Shown here piece after piece: positions 41,638 to 51,541 of a DNA stretch of 62,969 nt; position 1 is the stretch's first letter; every line of letters begins with the position of its first letter. The notes below the pieces were generated by a model, which ran no database searches, was not told the DNA's origin, and worked only from the letters and a program-made list of their open reading frames with translations. The stretch spans positions 1 through 62,969 of the forward strand of contig NZ_AOJE01000059.1 in the NCBI RefSeq assembly GCF_000337915.1. Direction: 5' to 3'. The position numbers and the translations under genes were made by a program. The stretch comes from Halorubrum saccharovorum DSM 1137 (GTDB taxonomy: Archaea; Halobacteriota; Halobacteria; Halobacteriales; Haloferacaceae).

Positions 41638-42183
41638 ATGTCGCTCGCAGCCGAGACCCGCGAGGCGGCCCGGGCGCGCCCCTTCGTCCTCGACGCGCTC
41701 CGCGCCGGCGTTCTCAACCACAGCGCCGCCGCCGCGTGGCTGGCCGACGACGCCGGCCTCGACGGCGACGCCGACGCGATCGCGACCGCGCTTCGACGGT
41801 TCCGCGAGGAGCTGCCCGACTACGGGACCGCCGACCGCGCCGCCAGCGTGTCGATGCGGAGCGGGGTGGCGGTCGTCGATTCCGATGAGGCGGGTGCCGA
41901 CGGCGGTGACGACACCGACGCCACCGATCCCGGCCCCCTCCTCCGCGTCGGCGGCGCGGCGGTCGTCCCGGAGGGGCGAGACACCGCGATCCTCGCGACC
42001 GGCGCGGTCGACGCCGCGGCGCTCGGGGCGGTCCTCCGCCGTCTCGCGGCCGCCGATGTCGCGGTCGAGGCCGCCGGCGTGGCGGCGGAGACGCTCGTCG
42101 TCGTCGTTGGACGGCGCGACGGCGCGACCGCGGTCCGGGTCGCGGAGGCGGCGCTGGCGGCAGTTCCGGTCGACGAGGGCTGA
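41638..42183 (+). CDS. Conserved haloarchaeal protein, possible amino-acid-binding regulator
   Basis: 181 residues. N-terminal ~65 residues (SLAAETREAARARPFVLDAL, then LRAGVLNHSAAAAWLADDAG) look like a winged-helix-like helical domain shared by a haloarchaeal family. The C-terminal ~75 residues form an ACT-like alternation with DTAILATGAV and AAETLVVVVGRRDG strands. Function is unknown; the gene precedes prephenate dehydratase, which also has an ACT domain, but the link is only positional. The in-frame ATG at 41611 is less likely because it precedes the family start. Confidence 0.6.
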   Translation: MSLAAETREAARARPFVLDALRAGVLNHSAAAAWLADDAGLDGDADAIATALRRFREELPDYGTADRAASVSMRSGVAVVDSDEAGADGGDDTDATDPGPLLRVGGAAVVPEGRDTAILATGAVDAAALGAVLRRLAAADVAVEAAGVAAETLVVVVGRRDGATAVRVAEAALAAVPVDEG

Positions 42184-42273
42184 GTCACCGATCGGCCCCC
42201 TGTCTCCCGTCTCTCCAGTCAATATCCGTGCGACCCCGCACGCTTTTCTAACGCGGTCTGATAGGTAGGGTCG

Positions 42274-43080
42274 ATGAACGCCGTCACGCTCGGTCCCGCC
42301 GGTACGTACTCGCACCGCGCGGCGCGGGCCGTCGCCACCGAGGTGTCGTTCCGCGAGTCGGTCACCGCCATCGTCGACGCCGTCGCGGCCGGCGAGTTCG
42401 AGCGGGGAGTCGTCCCCATCGAGAACAGCATCGAGGGATCCGTCTCGGAGAGCCTCGACGCCCTGGCCGACCACGACGTGGCGGTCACCCGCGAGGTCGT
42501 CACCCCGATCCGCCACGCCCTCCTCGCGCAGGAGCCGGAGTTCGATGTCGTCGCCAGCCACTCGCAGGCGCTCGCGCAGTGTCGCAACTGGCTGGAGGCC
42601 AACCACCCGGACGCCGGCCTCGAAGCGGTCGCCTCCACGGCTCGCGGGGTCGAGCGCGCCCGCGAGGACGCCCGAATCGCCGGGATCGGCCACCCGGACA
42701 ACGCCGGCGACGACCTCACGATCCTCGCCGAGGACATCCAGGACCGCACCTCCAACGCGACGCGCTTCCTCGTCGTCGCGCCCGAGTCCGCGCGCTCCGA
42801 CGCCGGCGGGAAGACGACCCTGATCGTCTACCCGAACGCGAACTACCCCGGCCTCCTCTTGGAACTGCTGGAGGCGTTCGCCGACCGCAACCTCAACCTC
42901 TCGCGGATCGAGTCGCGTCCGAGCGGCGAGCGACTCGGCGACTACCTGTTCCACTTCGACGTCGACGCCGGCCTCTACGAGGCGCACATGGCGAGGGCGG
43001 TCGAGGACATCGAGGCGATCGCCGACAACGGCTGGGTCAAGGTGCTCGGGTCGTACGACACCGAGCATGTGTTGGAGTAG
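42274..43080 (+). CDS. pheA: Prephenate dehydratase (monofunctional, with ACT domain)
   Basis: 268 residues. The N-terminal domain opens with AVTLGPAGTYSHRAARAVA and has IENSIEGSVSESLDAL; the catalytic TSNATRFLVV motif (Thr-Arg-Phe) lies near residue 162. The C-terminal ACT domain has PGLLLELLEAFADRNLNLSR and IESRPSGERLGDY, where ESRP binds phenylalanine for feedback inhibition. It converts prephenate to phenylpyruvate for phenylalanine synthesis. A TATA-like TTTTCTA lies ~28 bases before ATG. It converges on cysS. Confidence 0.93.
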   Translation: MNAVTLGPAGTYSHRAARAVATEVSFRESVTAIVDAVAAGEFERGVVPIENSIEGSVSESLDALADHDVAVTREVVTPIRHALLAQEPEFDVVASHSQALAQCRNWLEANHPDAGLEAVASTARGVERAREDARIAGIGHPDNAGDDLTILAEDIQDRTSNATRFLVVAPESARSDAGGKTTLIVYPNANYPGLLLELLEAFADRNLNLSRIESRPSGERLGDYLFHFDVDAGLYEAHMARAVEDIEAIADNGWVKVLGSYDTEHVLE

Positions 43081-43189
43081 AGCTCTTTCTCGGCGACACG
43101 CGGCGCGCGCCCCCGAGTGGCCGCGAGGCCACGAGGAGCGCACGCGAGTCTGAGGAGGTGTGTGGTTGCAGGTGTGGGCGGGCTTCGGC

Positions 43190-44683
43190 TCACTCGAACC
43201 GGTACGTCGCGCCGTCCGGGCCGTCCTCGATCTCGACGCCGACTTCGGCGAGCGCGTCCCGGAGCTCGTCGGCGCGCTCGTAGTTGCCGGCCTCGCGCTC
43301 GGCCTCGCGCACGTCCAGCACCAGCTCGACCAGCTCGCCGGCCAGATCGACGTCGCCGTCGGTCGTCGACCCGAACTGGAGGCCCAACACGTCGCCGGCG
43401 AGAGCCTCGAACGCCTCGACAGCGTCGCGGAGGCCGCGGTAGTCGTAGGCGGACCCGGGATCGCCATCCTCGACGCCGTCCACGTGCCGGTTCACCGCGT
43501 CGGTGAGGTCCAAGAGCGCCGCGGTCGCCTCCCGGAGGTTCAGGTCGTCGTTCATCGCGCTCGCGAAGTCGTCGCGAGCGGTTTCGACGGCCTCGCGAAG
43601 CGCCTCGTCCTCGGCCTTCGCGCGGGCCTCGGTGGAGTCGAGCGCCTCGACGGCGCGGTCGTAAGTGCGCGAGAGGCGCTCCCAGCGCTCCTCCGCCTCG
43701 GCGATCGTCTCCTCGGTGAGCGCCTGCTCGGAGCGGTAGGCGGCCCCGGCGTAGAAGGTGCGGATCACGTTGACGCCGAGCTCGTCGAGGGCGTCCGGGA
43801 CGGTCCAGAAGTTACCGATCGAGGAGGACATCTTCTCGCCCTCCATCTCCAGCAGGCCGACGTGGAGCCAGTGGCGAGCGAACGTCTCGCCGGTGGCGGC
43901 CTCCGACTGCGCGATCTCGTTCTCGTGGTGGGGGAAGACCAGGTCGCGCCCGCCCATGTGGATATCGAGGGTGTCGCCGAGGTGCGTCGTCGACATCGCC
44001 GAGCACTCGACGTGCCACCCGGGGCGGCCCTCGCTCCACGGCGACTCCCACGTCTCGCCCGCGGGCGGATCGTCGCCGTGGTCGTGTTTCGCGTGCTCGC
44101 GCGCGGCGGTCTCGCTCACGCCGTCGGCCTTCCACAGCGCGAAGTCCGACGGGTTGCGCTTCTCCGAGCGCTCGTCGGGCTCGCCCTGCGCCTCTAGGTC
44201 CTCGACGTTCTGGTTCGAGAGCTTCCCGTAGCCGTCGAACGCGGTCACGTCGAAGTAGACGGAGCCGTTCGACTCGTAGGCGTACCCCTTCTCGATCAGC
44301 GTCCCGACGAGCTCGCGGATCTCCGGGACGTGTTCGGTGACGCGGGGGTACACCTCTGCGCGCAACAGGTTCAGCCCGCGCATCGCGTCGAAGACGGTCG
44401 CCGTGAACGTCTCGGCCACGTCGCGCTCTTCGGTCCACTCGTCGCGCTCGCCGACGCGGGCCGTGATCTTCTCGTTGACGTCGGTGACGTTCTCGACGTG
44501 GCGCACGTCGTAGCCGACGTGGTCGAGCCACCGGTGGAGCACGTCGGCGTGGAACCACAGGCGGGCGTGTCCGAGGTGGGGGTCGTCCGACACCGTCAGG
44601 CCGCAGACGTACAGCGTGACGTCGCCGTCGGCCGTGAACTCGACGCGCTCGTCTTCCAGGGTGTCGGTAACGACGAGACTCAT
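43190..44683 (-). CDS. cysS: Cysteinyl-tRNA synthetase
   Basis: 497 residues, class I. The HIGH motif is DPHLGHARLW (residues 34-43) and the KMSKS motif is GEKMSSSIGNFW near 273. Zinc-binding residues expected in the family are seen as Cys27 (YVCGLTV), HVECSAMS and FPHHENEIAQSEAATG. The family charges tRNA-Cys in the cytoplasm. The anticodon-binding C-terminal domain is complete (REAGNYERADELRDALAEVG). Length is slightly above bacterial enzymes because of acidic surface insertions common in halophiles. Confidence 0.95.
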   Translation of the reverse strand: MSLVVTDTLEDERVEFTADGDVTLYVCGLTVSDDPHLGHARLWFHADVLHRWLDHVGYDVRHVENVTDVNEKITARVGERDEWTEERDVAETFTATVFDAMRGLNLLRAEVYPRVTEHVPEIRELVGTLIEKGYAYESNGSVYFDVTAFDGYGKLSNQNVEDLEAQGEPDERSEKRNPSDFALWKADGVSETAAREHAKHDHGDDPPAGETWESPWSEGRPGWHVECSAMSTTHLGDTLDIHMGGRDLVFPHHENEIAQSEAATGETFARHWLHVGLLEMEGEKMSSSIGNFWTVPDALDELGVNVIRTFYAGAAYRSEQALTEETIAEAEERWERLSRTYDRAVEALDSTEARAKAEDEALREAVETARDDFASAMNDDLNLREATAALLDLTDAVNRHVDGVEDGDPGSAYDYRGLRDAVEAFEALAGDVLGLQFGSTTDGDVDLAGELVELVLDVREAEREAGNYERADELRDALAEVGVEIEDGPDGATYRFE

Positions 44684-44766
44684 TACCGGGTGATCGCCGG
44701 GGTGCGACTTTTACCCGTCGGATCGAGCGAGACCGCCGTCCGGGTATCGGCCACTCGCCTCGTTTC

Positions 44767-46053
44767 TCACGTTTCCTGCGTCGTCCACGTCACCTCGTAG
44801 CCCGCCTCGCGCACCGCGTTCAGGACCCGATCGACGTGGGCCGGACCGTTGGTCTCCACCTCGAACACGAGGTCGGCGTCGCCGACCGGCAGGTCCGGGC
44901 GGCTGCGCTCGTGGCGCACCGTCCGGATGTTCGCGCGCTCCCCCCCGATCAGGGTGGTGATCTCCCCCATCGTGCCGGGCGTGTCGTCGATCCGGACGGA
45001 GAGCTCGATCAGCTGATCGCGGTCGACGAGGGCGTGCGTCACCACCTCCTTCAGCGTCGTGACGTCGATGTTGCCGCCACAGAGCAGCGGGACCACCGTC
45101 TCGCCGGCCAGATCGAGTTCGTCGACGGCGCCGTCGTCGAGGAGGGCGGCCGCGGCGGTCGCGCCCGCGCCCTCGACCATCTGCTTCGCGCGCTCCAAGA
45201 GCAGCAGGATGGCGCTCGCCACGTCGTCGTCGCTCACGACGACCACCTCGTCGAGATGTTCCTTCAACAGGCCGAAGGTGAGGTCGCTCAGCCCGCCGGT
45301 CGCGATCCCGTCGGCGATGGTGTCCGGTTCCTCGCGCGTCACGAGCTCGCCGGCAGCGAGGCTCTCCGAAAGCGTCGAGGCGCCCTCGGTCTGGACGCCG
45401 ACGACCCGCGTCTCGGGCGAACGCGCCTTGACGGCGGTCGCGACCCCGCCGGCGAGCCCGCCGCCGCCGACCGGGACGAGCACCGTGTCCGCGCCGGGCA
45501 CCTGATCGAGCACCTCGAGCCCGAGCGTCCCCTGTCCGGCGACCACGTCCGGGTCGTCGAACGCGTGGACGAACCGCGTCCCGGGGTCGTCGGTCAGCGT
45601 CTGCGCGTGCGCCATCGCCTCCGGGAACGCGTTCCCGCGGAGCACGACCTCGGCGCCGTACCCGCGGGTCGCCTCGATCTTCGCCGCCGGCGCCGACTCC
45701 GGCATCACGATCGTCGCGTCGATCCCCGCCCCCGACGCCGCCAGCGCGACCCCCTGCGCGTGGTTGCCGGCGCTCGCGGCCACGACACGCTCGACCGCGG
45801 ACTCTCGGTCCCGGCTCTCGTCGTCCCCTCCGTCTCCCTTCCCGGACCCGTCGACGGCCCGAGAAATCGCGTTGTACGCGCCGCGCGTCTTGAACGAGCC
45901 GGTGCGTTGGAGGTGTTCCATCTTCAGGCGCACGTCGGCGCCGCACCGCTCGCTCAGCGATCGACTGCGCTCGACGGGCGTGCGCTGGACGATCGCCGCC
46001 GGTTCGAGCCGGTCGGCGGCGGCCTCGATATCCGTGATCGTGACGGAAGACAT
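44767..46053 (-). CDS. ilvA: Threonine ammonia-lyase (threonine dehydratase) with ACT domain
   Basis: 428 residues, fold type II PLP enzyme. The Schiff-base Lys is Lys55 in TGSFKTRGAYNAIS. The ASAGNHAQGVALAA loop and VGGGGLAGGVATAV phosphate-binding loop are intact. A single ACT domain follows (LSVRIDDTPGTMGEITTLIG near 340-360), as in short, catabolic-type enzymes also used for isoleucine synthesis. It converts threonine to 2-oxobutanoate. A short acidic insertion (GSGKGDGGDDESRDRESA) lies near residues 70-87. Confidence 0.92.
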   Translation of the reverse strand: MSSVTITDIEAAADRLEPAAIVQRTPVERSRSLSERCGADVRLKMEHLQRTGSFKTRGAYNAISRAVDGSGKGDGGDDESRDRESAVERVVAASAGNHAQGVALAASGAGIDATIVMPESAPAAKIEATRGYGAEVVLRGNAFPEAMAHAQTLTDDPGTRFVHAFDDPDVVAGQGTLGLEVLDQVPGADTVLVPVGGGGLAGGVATAVKARSPETRVVGVQTEGASTLSESLAAGELVTREEPDTIADGIATGGLSDLTFGLLKEHLDEVVVVSDDDVASAILLLLERAKQMVEGAGATAAAALLDDGAVDELDLAGETVVPLLCGGNIDVTTLKEVVTHALVDRDQLIELSVRIDDTPGTMGEITTLIGGERANIRTVRHERSRPDLPVGDADLVFEVETNGPAHVDRVLNAVREAGYEVTWTTQET

Positions 46054-46257
46054 GAGCGCGGTGTTCTCGGGGACTCCGGAAAAGGACTCGGTTACGGAAC
46101 GGAGTCACCCCGATCTCGCCGTGCCCGTGACGGCGTCTCACCGCTTCCCGAGCGCCTCTTCGAACACCCGTCGCGCGAGCCCCGACCGGGGCGAGTGCGA
46201 TTGCGGTCCGACCGGACCCCACCCGTGCGCTTATGTCGTCGAGGTCGAAGCAGAGGT

Positions 46258-46683
46258 ATGAACCCGTTCGTCGCCGTCATCCTCGTCGGCGTCCCGCTCG
46301 CGTGGCTCGTCAGCTTCGCGGTATACGCGTACCTCGACGCGCCGAACCACGGGATGGACCGGCGGAAATGGGCGCTCATCTGCTTTTTCGTCCCGCTCTT
46401 CGGCTTCTTCGCGTACGTGTTCGAGCGAGGCGAACGCGATTACGATCCGTCCGAGGACCCCTACGCAGCGGGACGCGACGCGCGCAAGGCCGGCCTCGCC
46501 GTCCACGAGCGACGGCGCGGAGAGAAGGCGATCGGGCCGGCCGGGTCCGAGGCCGACGACGGCGGGGACGGAGATGGAAGTGGAGATGGAAGTGGAGATG
46601 GAAGTGGAGACGGAAGTGGAGACGGAAGGGGAGACGGAGACGAGTGGAACGATCCCGACGGGATCGACATCGACGACGGCTGA
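46258..46683 (+). CDS. Small membrane protein with Gly-Asp-Ser repeat tail
   Basis: 141 residues. Two transmembrane segments (about 4-26 and 38-54) flank DAPNHGMDRRKWALI, a layout like the N-terminal 'PLD nuclease N-terminal' type small membrane proteins. A cytosolic charged helix follows (EDPYAAGRDARKAGLAVHER). The tail is an almost perfect GDGS repeat encoded by a 12-base tandem repeat. A TATA-like CTTATG near 46230 sets the ATG at 46258. Function unknown. Confidence 0.65.
   Translation: MNPFVAVILVGVPLAWLVSFAVYAYLDAPNHGMDRRKWALICFFVPLFGFFAYVFERGERDYDPSEDPYAAGRDARKAGLAVHERRRGEKAIGPAGSEADDGGDGDGSGDGSGDGSGDGSGDGRGDGDEWNDPDGIDIDDG
46570..46639 (+). repeat. 12-base tandem repeat (GGAGATGGAAGT), almost six copies
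   Basis: Copies begin at 46570, 46582, 46594, 46606, 46618 and 46630. The later copies change GAT to GAC, which is silent (Asp), and the fifth ends in AGG instead of AGT (Ser to Arg). The repeat adds Gly-Asp-Gly-Ser units and probably varies in copy number between strains. Confidence 0.85.
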
Positions 46684-46721
46684 TCCGAGGGCTCGACCGA
46701 GTTAGAGGGCGGCCGTCCCGC

Positions 46722-47129
46722 CTACAGCATGTCGAGCAGCGCCGACCGCCGCCGTCCGAGGTCGAACGTGGCGTCGGCGCCGTCGAGGCGCTCGAAGAAG
46801 GCGAAGGCGTCCGCACCCGACCGCTCCGCGTGCTCGACGAGCGCCTCGATCGACGCCCGGTTGAGGGCGAGCGACTCCAACTGGCCGCAGGCGAGCGCGA
46901 GCGCGACGCCGGCCTCGCCGGCGGGGAACGCGGGATCGACCGCCGAGAAGTCGGGATCGGTGTCGTCGGTTGGGGCGTCGTCGTCGGGCCGATCGCTAGC
47001 CGTGGCGGCGGCCGGGAACGTCCGGAGACAGCGCGTGCAGATCGCGGTCAGCGGGTCCGGCGCGTGCTCGCGGAGCGCGGGCGGAACGGCGAACGCGACG
47101 ACGGCGGCGTCGCAGTGGGGACAGGACAT
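46722..47129 (-). CDS. Zinc-ribbon protein of DUF6276 type
   Basis: 135 residues. The N-terminus has paired CxxC motifs (MSCPHCDAAVVAF and AICTRCLRTFPA), a zinc ribbon, followed by an acidic linker and a helical domain (GVALALACGQLESLALNRAS and on). The family assignment is from memory. It lies 52 bases downstream of atpD on the same strand, so it is probably co-transcribed with the ATP synthase operon; a role there is unknown. Confidence 0.65.
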   Translation of the reverse strand: MSCPHCDAAVVAFAVPPALREHAPDPLTAICTRCLRTFPAAATASDRPDDDAPTDDTDPDFSAVDPAFPAGEAGVALALACGQLESLALNRASIEALVEHAERSGADAFAFFERLDGADATFDLGRRRSALLDML

Positions 47130-47181
47130 TGCGACGAGAGAGACGATCGATGGACGCGGGAACGAAGCGATTCGGGGGTGT

Positions 47182-47877
47182 TCAGTCCGCGGGCTCCGGA
47201 TTCTCGGTCTCGGCCGCGGCGGCCTCGGCCTCGGCCTCGGCTTCCGCCTCCTCCTCCTCTTTTTTCGCCTTGATCTTCTTCATGCGGAAGATCTCCTCGC
47301 GCTCCTGCTCTTCGAGCTTCTGCTCGATGTACTCCTGGTTCTCGTACAGGGTCGGAAGAAGCGTGAACTCCAGCGCGTTCACGCGGCGCTTGGTGGTCTC
47401 GATCTCCGTGAGCATCTTCTTCATCGCCGTCTCCACCTCGGCGGCGAGGATGATCTTCTCTAACAGCTCCTCGTAGGCGTCCGCGGCCTCGTCGATCCGC
47501 GCCGAGGAGCCGAGCAGCCCGTAGCCTCGCTCGTCGAGGCTCTTCTTCACCTTCGAGGACTCGATCTGCGGGACCACGACGCCCATGATATTCTTCGACT
47601 GGGTCGTGATCTCCGGGTGTTCTTTCAGCGCCGCGGCCGCGCCGCGAACGGCCACGTCGCCCTCCATCGCGCGGGCCATATCGATCTTCCGCTGGGCCGT
47701 CTCGTAGTTCTCGGACACGTCCGATCGGACGTCCTGCGCCTGATCGAGGATGTCCATGAACTCCATAATGAGGCCGTCACGCTTCTGTTCGAGCGTGTCG
47801 TGACCGCGCTCGGAGAGCTCGATGCGGTCCTCGATCGCCATCAGGTTCTTGCGAGTCGGTTTGACGTCCTTGGCCAT
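47182..47877 (-). CDS. atpD: A-type ATP synthase subunit D
   Basis: 231 residues starting [20 protein letters not shown] (ATG 47877). The protein is a long antiparallel coiled coil, as expected for the central rotor stalk, with [14 protein letters not shown] near residue 170, the hallmark segment of subunit D. The C-terminal ~35 residues are a Glu/Ala-rich halophilic tail. It lies 131 bases after atpB. A longer in-frame start at 47943 is rejected because it is not part of the family. Confidence 0.92.
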   Translation of the reverse strand: MAKDVKPTRKNLMAIEDRIELSERGHDTLEQKRDGLIMEFMDILDQAQDVRSDVSENYETAQRKIDMARAMEGDVAVRGAAAALKEHPEITTQSKNIMGVVVPQIESSKVKKSLDERGYGLLGSSARIDEAADAYEELLEKIILAAEVETAMKKMLTEIETTKRRVNALEFTLLPTLYENQEYIEQKLEEQEREEIFRMKKIKAKKEEEEAEAEAEAEAAAAETENPEPAD

Positions 47878-48008
47878 CTTGTTGGGGAACGGTTCCGCTC
47901 CGAGGCGGATAATTCTTTTCAGTCGTGACGTGTCGGTGCTCACCGCGACGGCGATAAGCGGTGCTCCGGGGAGAAGTCTCGACGAGGGATAGCGAGGAAA
48001 GCCGCCGA

Positions 48009-49430
48009 TCAGTCGGCCGCTTCGACGACCTGGCGCTCCGAGTCCTCCTCGCGGTAGTACTCCTCGATGAACTCCTCGTCGATCCGGTTGAGGGCGTCCT
48101 TCGGGAGCATCGAGAGCAGGTCCCAGCCGATCTCCAGCGTCTCCTCGATGTCGCGGTTCTGGTCGAAGCCCTGGTCGACGAACTCCGACTCGAAGGCGTC
48201 CGCGAAGTCGAGGTACTTGTTGTCGAGCTCCGACAGCGCCTCGCGACCGACGATGTTCACGAGGTCGCGAAGGTCCTCGCCCTCCGCGTACGCCGCGAAC
48301 ATCTGGTCTTTCACGTCGGCGTGGTCCTCGCGGGTGAGCCCCTCGCCGATCCCGTCGTCCATCAGCCGAGACAGGCTGGGGAGGACGTTGATCGGGGGCT
48401 GCAGGCCCTGACTGTTGAGGTCGGGGTCGACGTAGATCTGCCCCTCCGTGATGTACCCGGTCAGGTCCGGGATCGGGTGGGTGTCGTCGTCGCCCGGCAT
48501 CGTGAGGATCGGGATCTGCGTGACCGACCCCTCACGGCCCTGAATCCGCCCGGCGCGCTCGTACAGCTGCGCCAGGTCGGTGTACATGTATCCGGGGTAG
48601 CCGCGTCGCCCCGGGACCTCCTCGCGGGCCGCCCCGATCTCCCGGAGCGCCTCGCAGTAGTTGGTCATGTCCGTCAGGATGACGAGGACGTGGTAGTCCT
48701 TCTCGAAGGCGAGGTACTCGGCCGTGGTGAGCACCATCCGCGGGGTGACCGTCCGCTCGACGGCGGGGTCGTCCGCGAGGTTCATGAAGACGACGGACCG
48801 CTCCAGCGCGCCGGTGCGCTCGAAGTCCTCCATGAACTCGTTGGCCTCCTCCTGGGTGATCCCCATCGCGCCGAAGATGACGGCGAACTCCGAGCCCTCC
48901 TCGTCGTCGCCTTCCTCCTCTTCGGGCACGCTGGCCTGTCGGGCGATCTGCATCGCCAGTTCGCTGTGCGGCTGGCCGGAACTGGAGAAGATCGGGAGCT
49001 TCTGGCCGCGGACGAGCGTGTTCATCCCGTCGATGGCCGAGACGCCCGTCTCGATGAACTCCTCGGGGTACTCCCGGGAGTACGGGTTGATCGCCGCGCC
49101 GACGATGTCCTGTCGCTCCTCGGGGACGATCTCCGGACCGTCGTCGATCGGACGGCCGGAGCCGTCGAGGACCCGTCCGAGGAGGTCCTCGGTGACGGGC
49201 ATCTTCATCGTCTCGCCCAGGAAGCGGACGGACGCGTTCTGGTCGATACCGGAGGTGCCCTCGAACACCTGGATGGCGACGACGCCCTCCGAGGATTCGA
49301 GCACCTGTCCGCGCAGCGTCTCCCCCTGTGCCGTCTCGATCTCGACGATCTCGTCGTAGCCGATGGCCTCGTCGACCTCGGCGTACACGAGGGGACCGCT
49401 GATCTCGGTGATGGTCTGATACTCTTTCAT
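48009..49430 (-). CDS. atpB: A-type ATP synthase subunit B (non-catalytic)
   Basis: 473 residues. It begins [20 protein letters not shown] and shows the beta-barrel followed by the degenerate nucleotide-binding domain typical of subunit B ([20 protein letters not shown], without a canonical P-loop GxxxxGKT). The conserved [20 protein letters not shown] block lies near residue 277. It alternates with AtpA in the A3B3 head. One base separates it from atpA. Confidence 0.95.
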   Translation of the reverse strand: MKEYQTITEISGPLVYAEVDEAIGYDEIVEIETAQGETLRGQVLESSEGVVAIQVFEGTSGIDQNASVRFLGETMKMPVTEDLLGRVLDGSGRPIDDGPEIVPEERQDIVGAAINPYSREYPEEFIETGVSAIDGMNTLVRGQKLPIFSSSGQPHSELAMQIARQASVPEEEEGDDEEGSEFAVIFGAMGITQEEANEFMEDFERTGALERSVVFMNLADDPAVERTVTPRMVLTTAEYLAFEKDYHVLVILTDMTNYCEALREIGAAREEVPGRRGYPGYMYTDLAQLYERAGRIQGREGSVTQIPILTMPGDDDTHPIPDLTGYITEGQIYVDPDLNSQGLQPPINVLPSLSRLMDDGIGEGLTREDHADVKDQMFAAYAEGEDLRDLVNIVGREALSELDNKYLDFADAFESEFVDQGFDQNRDIEETLEIGWDLLSMLPKDALNRIDEEFIEEYYREEDSERQVVEAAD

Positions 49431-49431
49431 G

Positions 49432-51210
49432 TTAGTAGAGGCTCCGGAGTTCCTCGGTGATGTCCGCTTTGAGCTCCTCGACGTACTCCTCGTAGTCCTC
49501 CTGGACGCCGATCCGGTTGATCCGGGGGGCGCTCTCGGTGTCGACGATCTCCTCGACGGGGACGCCCGCTTCGAGCGCCTTGAACGCCTCGTCGTTGAAC
49601 GTCTCGATCGTCGTCAGCATGAGGTACGTCTTCTCCGGCGGGCAGTACGTGTCCACCGGGTGGAACGCGTTCTGCTGGAGGTACGCCTCGCGCAGGTAGC
49701 GGGCGACCTCCAGGGTGAGCTGCTGGTCGTCGGGCAGGGCGTCCTTCCCGACGAGCTGGACGATCTCCTGCAGCTCGGTCTCCTCGTCGAGCACGTCGAC
49801 CGCCCACTGGCGCTTCTCCGCCCAGTCGTCGGCGACCTCGTCTTCGAACCACGGGTCGAGCTGGTCCTTGTACAGCGAGTACGACTCGTTCCAGTTGATC
49901 GACGGGAAGTGGCGGCGCTCCGCCAGGTCCGCGTCGAGCGCCCAGAACGTCTTCACGATGCGCAGCGTGTTCTGGGTGACCGGCTCGGAGAAGTCGCCTC
50001 CGGGCGGCGACACCGCGCCGATCGCCGAGACGGAGCCCTCCGTCCCGTTGACGTTCTCGAAGTAGCCGGCGCGCTCGTAGAACTGCGCGAGCCGGGCGGC
50101 GAGGTACGCGGGGTACCCCTCCTCGCCGGGCATCTCCTCCAGCCGGGAGGAGATCTCGCGCATGGCCTCCGCCCACCGCGAGGTGGAGTCGGCCATCAGC
50201 GCCACGTCGTACCCCATGTCGCGGTAGTACTCGGCGATCGTGATTCCCGTGTAGATACAGGACTCACGCGCCGCGACGGGCATATTCGAGGTGTTCGCGA
50301 TGAGCGAGGTCCGCGCCATCAGCGGGTTGCCGTTGGCCGGGTCCTCCAGCTCGGGGAAGTCCTCGATGACCTCGGTCATCTCGTTGCCGCGCTCGCCGCA
50401 GCCGACGTAGACGATGATGTCCGCGTCGGCGTACTTCGCGAGCTGGTGCTGCGTGACCGTCTTCCCGGAGCCGAACGGCCCCGGAATCGCGGCCGTCCCG
50501 CCCTTCGCGATTGGGAACAGACCGTCGAGGATGCGCTGGCCGGACACCAGCGGCGTCCGGGGCGTCTTCTTGTTCTCGGAGGGACGCGCCTCGCGGACGG
50601 GCCACTCCTGGTGCATCGAGACGTCCGTGCCGTTGGCGAGCTCGGCCACCGTCTCGGTGACGTCGAACGAGCCAGACTCGACGGCGGTGACCTCGGTGGT
50701 CTCCCCCTCGTCGAGGGCGTCCGGCGGCACCATCACCTTGTGGTCGATGGTGACCGTCTCCTCGACGACGCCGACCACGTCGCCGCGGCCGACCTCGTCG
50801 CCGACCTCGACGGTGGGCTCGAACTCCCACTCCTCCTCTAAGTCGATGCCGGGCGCGTCGACCCCGCGGTCGAGGTACGGACTGCCCATCTTTCCCTCCA
50901 GCACGTCCAGCGGACGCTGAACGCCGTCGTAGATGGCGTCCAGCATCCCCGGACCTAGGTCGACCGACAGCGGCTCGCCCGTGTTCTCGACGGGCTCGCC
51001 GGGGGCGACCCCGGAGGTCTCCTCGTACACCTGAATGGTCGTGATGTCGCCTTCGATCTCGATCACTTCCCCCATGAGGCCTTCGTCGCCGACGTAGACG
51101 ACGTCGTTCATGCGGGCGTCGAGGTCGCGGGCGCTCACGACCGGACCGCTCACGCTTTGGATAACACCGTCTTCGCTTGGGGTGGTCTCCGTGGATTCTG
51201 CTTTACTCAT
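49432..51210 (-). CDS. atpA: A-type ATP synthase subunit A (catalytic)
   Basis: 592 residues. The catalytic P-loop [20 protein letters not shown] begins near residue 244, and the [20 protein letters not shown] block follows. The subunit carries the ~90-residue non-homologous insertion that distinguishes A from B. No intein is seen: the motif is continuous. It forms the catalytic sites of the ATP synthase, driven by proton or sodium flow in this halophile. One base (TAATATG) separates it from atpF. Confidence 0.96.
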   Translation of the reverse strand: MSKAESTETTPSEDGVIQSVSGPVVSARDLDARMNDVVYVGDEGLMGEVIEIEGDITTIQVYEETSGVAPGEPVENTGEPLSVDLGPGMLDAIYDGVQRPLDVLEGKMGSPYLDRGVDAPGIDLEEEWEFEPTVEVGDEVGRGDVVGVVEETVTIDHKVMVPPDALDEGETTEVTAVESGSFDVTETVAELANGTDVSMHQEWPVREARPSENKKTPRTPLVSGQRILDGLFPIAKGGTAAIPGPFGSGKTVTQHQLAKYADADIIVYVGCGERGNEMTEVIEDFPELEDPANGNPLMARTSLIANTSNMPVAARESCIYTGITIAEYYRDMGYDVALMADSTSRWAEAMREISSRLEEMPGEEGYPAYLAARLAQFYERAGYFENVNGTEGSVSAIGAVSPPGGDFSEPVTQNTLRIVKTFWALDADLAERRHFPSINWNESYSLYKDQLDPWFEDEVADDWAEKRQWAVDVLDEETELQEIVQLVGKDALPDDQQLTLEVARYLREAYLQQNAFHPVDTYCPPEKTYLMLTTIETFNDEAFKALEAGVPVEEIVDTESAPRINRIGVQEDYEEYVEELKADITEELRSLY

Positions 51211-51211
51211 A

Positions 51212-51541
51212 TTAGTCGTCCTCCTCCATCAGGTCGATCCCGATGGCTCGTTTGATCTGGTCGCGCAGCCCGCCGCTGCCGGCGCCGGACCCGCCGAGCG
51301 TCACGAGCACGGGCTCGATGCTCCCCTCCACCGACTCGCGGGTCCCCCGCGAGAGGTGGTCGAGGTCGTCGTCGTGCATCACGATGATGCCGGTGTCCTC
51401 GTCGTCGAGGGTCCGTTCGACGGCGTCGTCGAGCCGCTCGTCCTTCTCGTCGTCCGGTACGTTCTCGAACTTCCGCACGCCGGCGAGCCTGAATCCGGTC
51501 GTGAACTCGGGGCTCCCGACGACGGCGATCTCCTGGCTCAT
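51212..51541 (-). CDS. atpF: A-type ATP synthase subunit F
   Basis: 109 residues, Rossmann-like small subunit of the central stalk. It starts [20 protein letters not shown] (the conserved G-S/D-x-x-x-x-x-G-F-R-L-A-G motif), and has [19 protein letters not shown] in the centre. The start overlaps the atpC stop (ATGA). Confidence 0.92.
   Translation of the reverse strand: MSQEIAVVGSPEFTTGFRLAGVRKFENVPDDEKDERLDDAVERTLDDEDTGIIVMHDDDLDHLSRGTRESVEGSIEPVLVTLGGSGAGSGGLRDQIKRAIGIDLMEEDD

Noticed and set aside
43081-43189. Possible short repeat or REP-like element between pheA and cysS
   Set aside because: The G+C-rich region has a short GGCCGCGAGGCC dyad but no second copy in the window; convergent genes make a terminator role equally likely.
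40723-43467. 914-codon minus-strand frame crossing pheA and cbiX
   Set aside because: It runs antisense to pheA and out of frame with cbiX, both of which have intact catalytic motifs.
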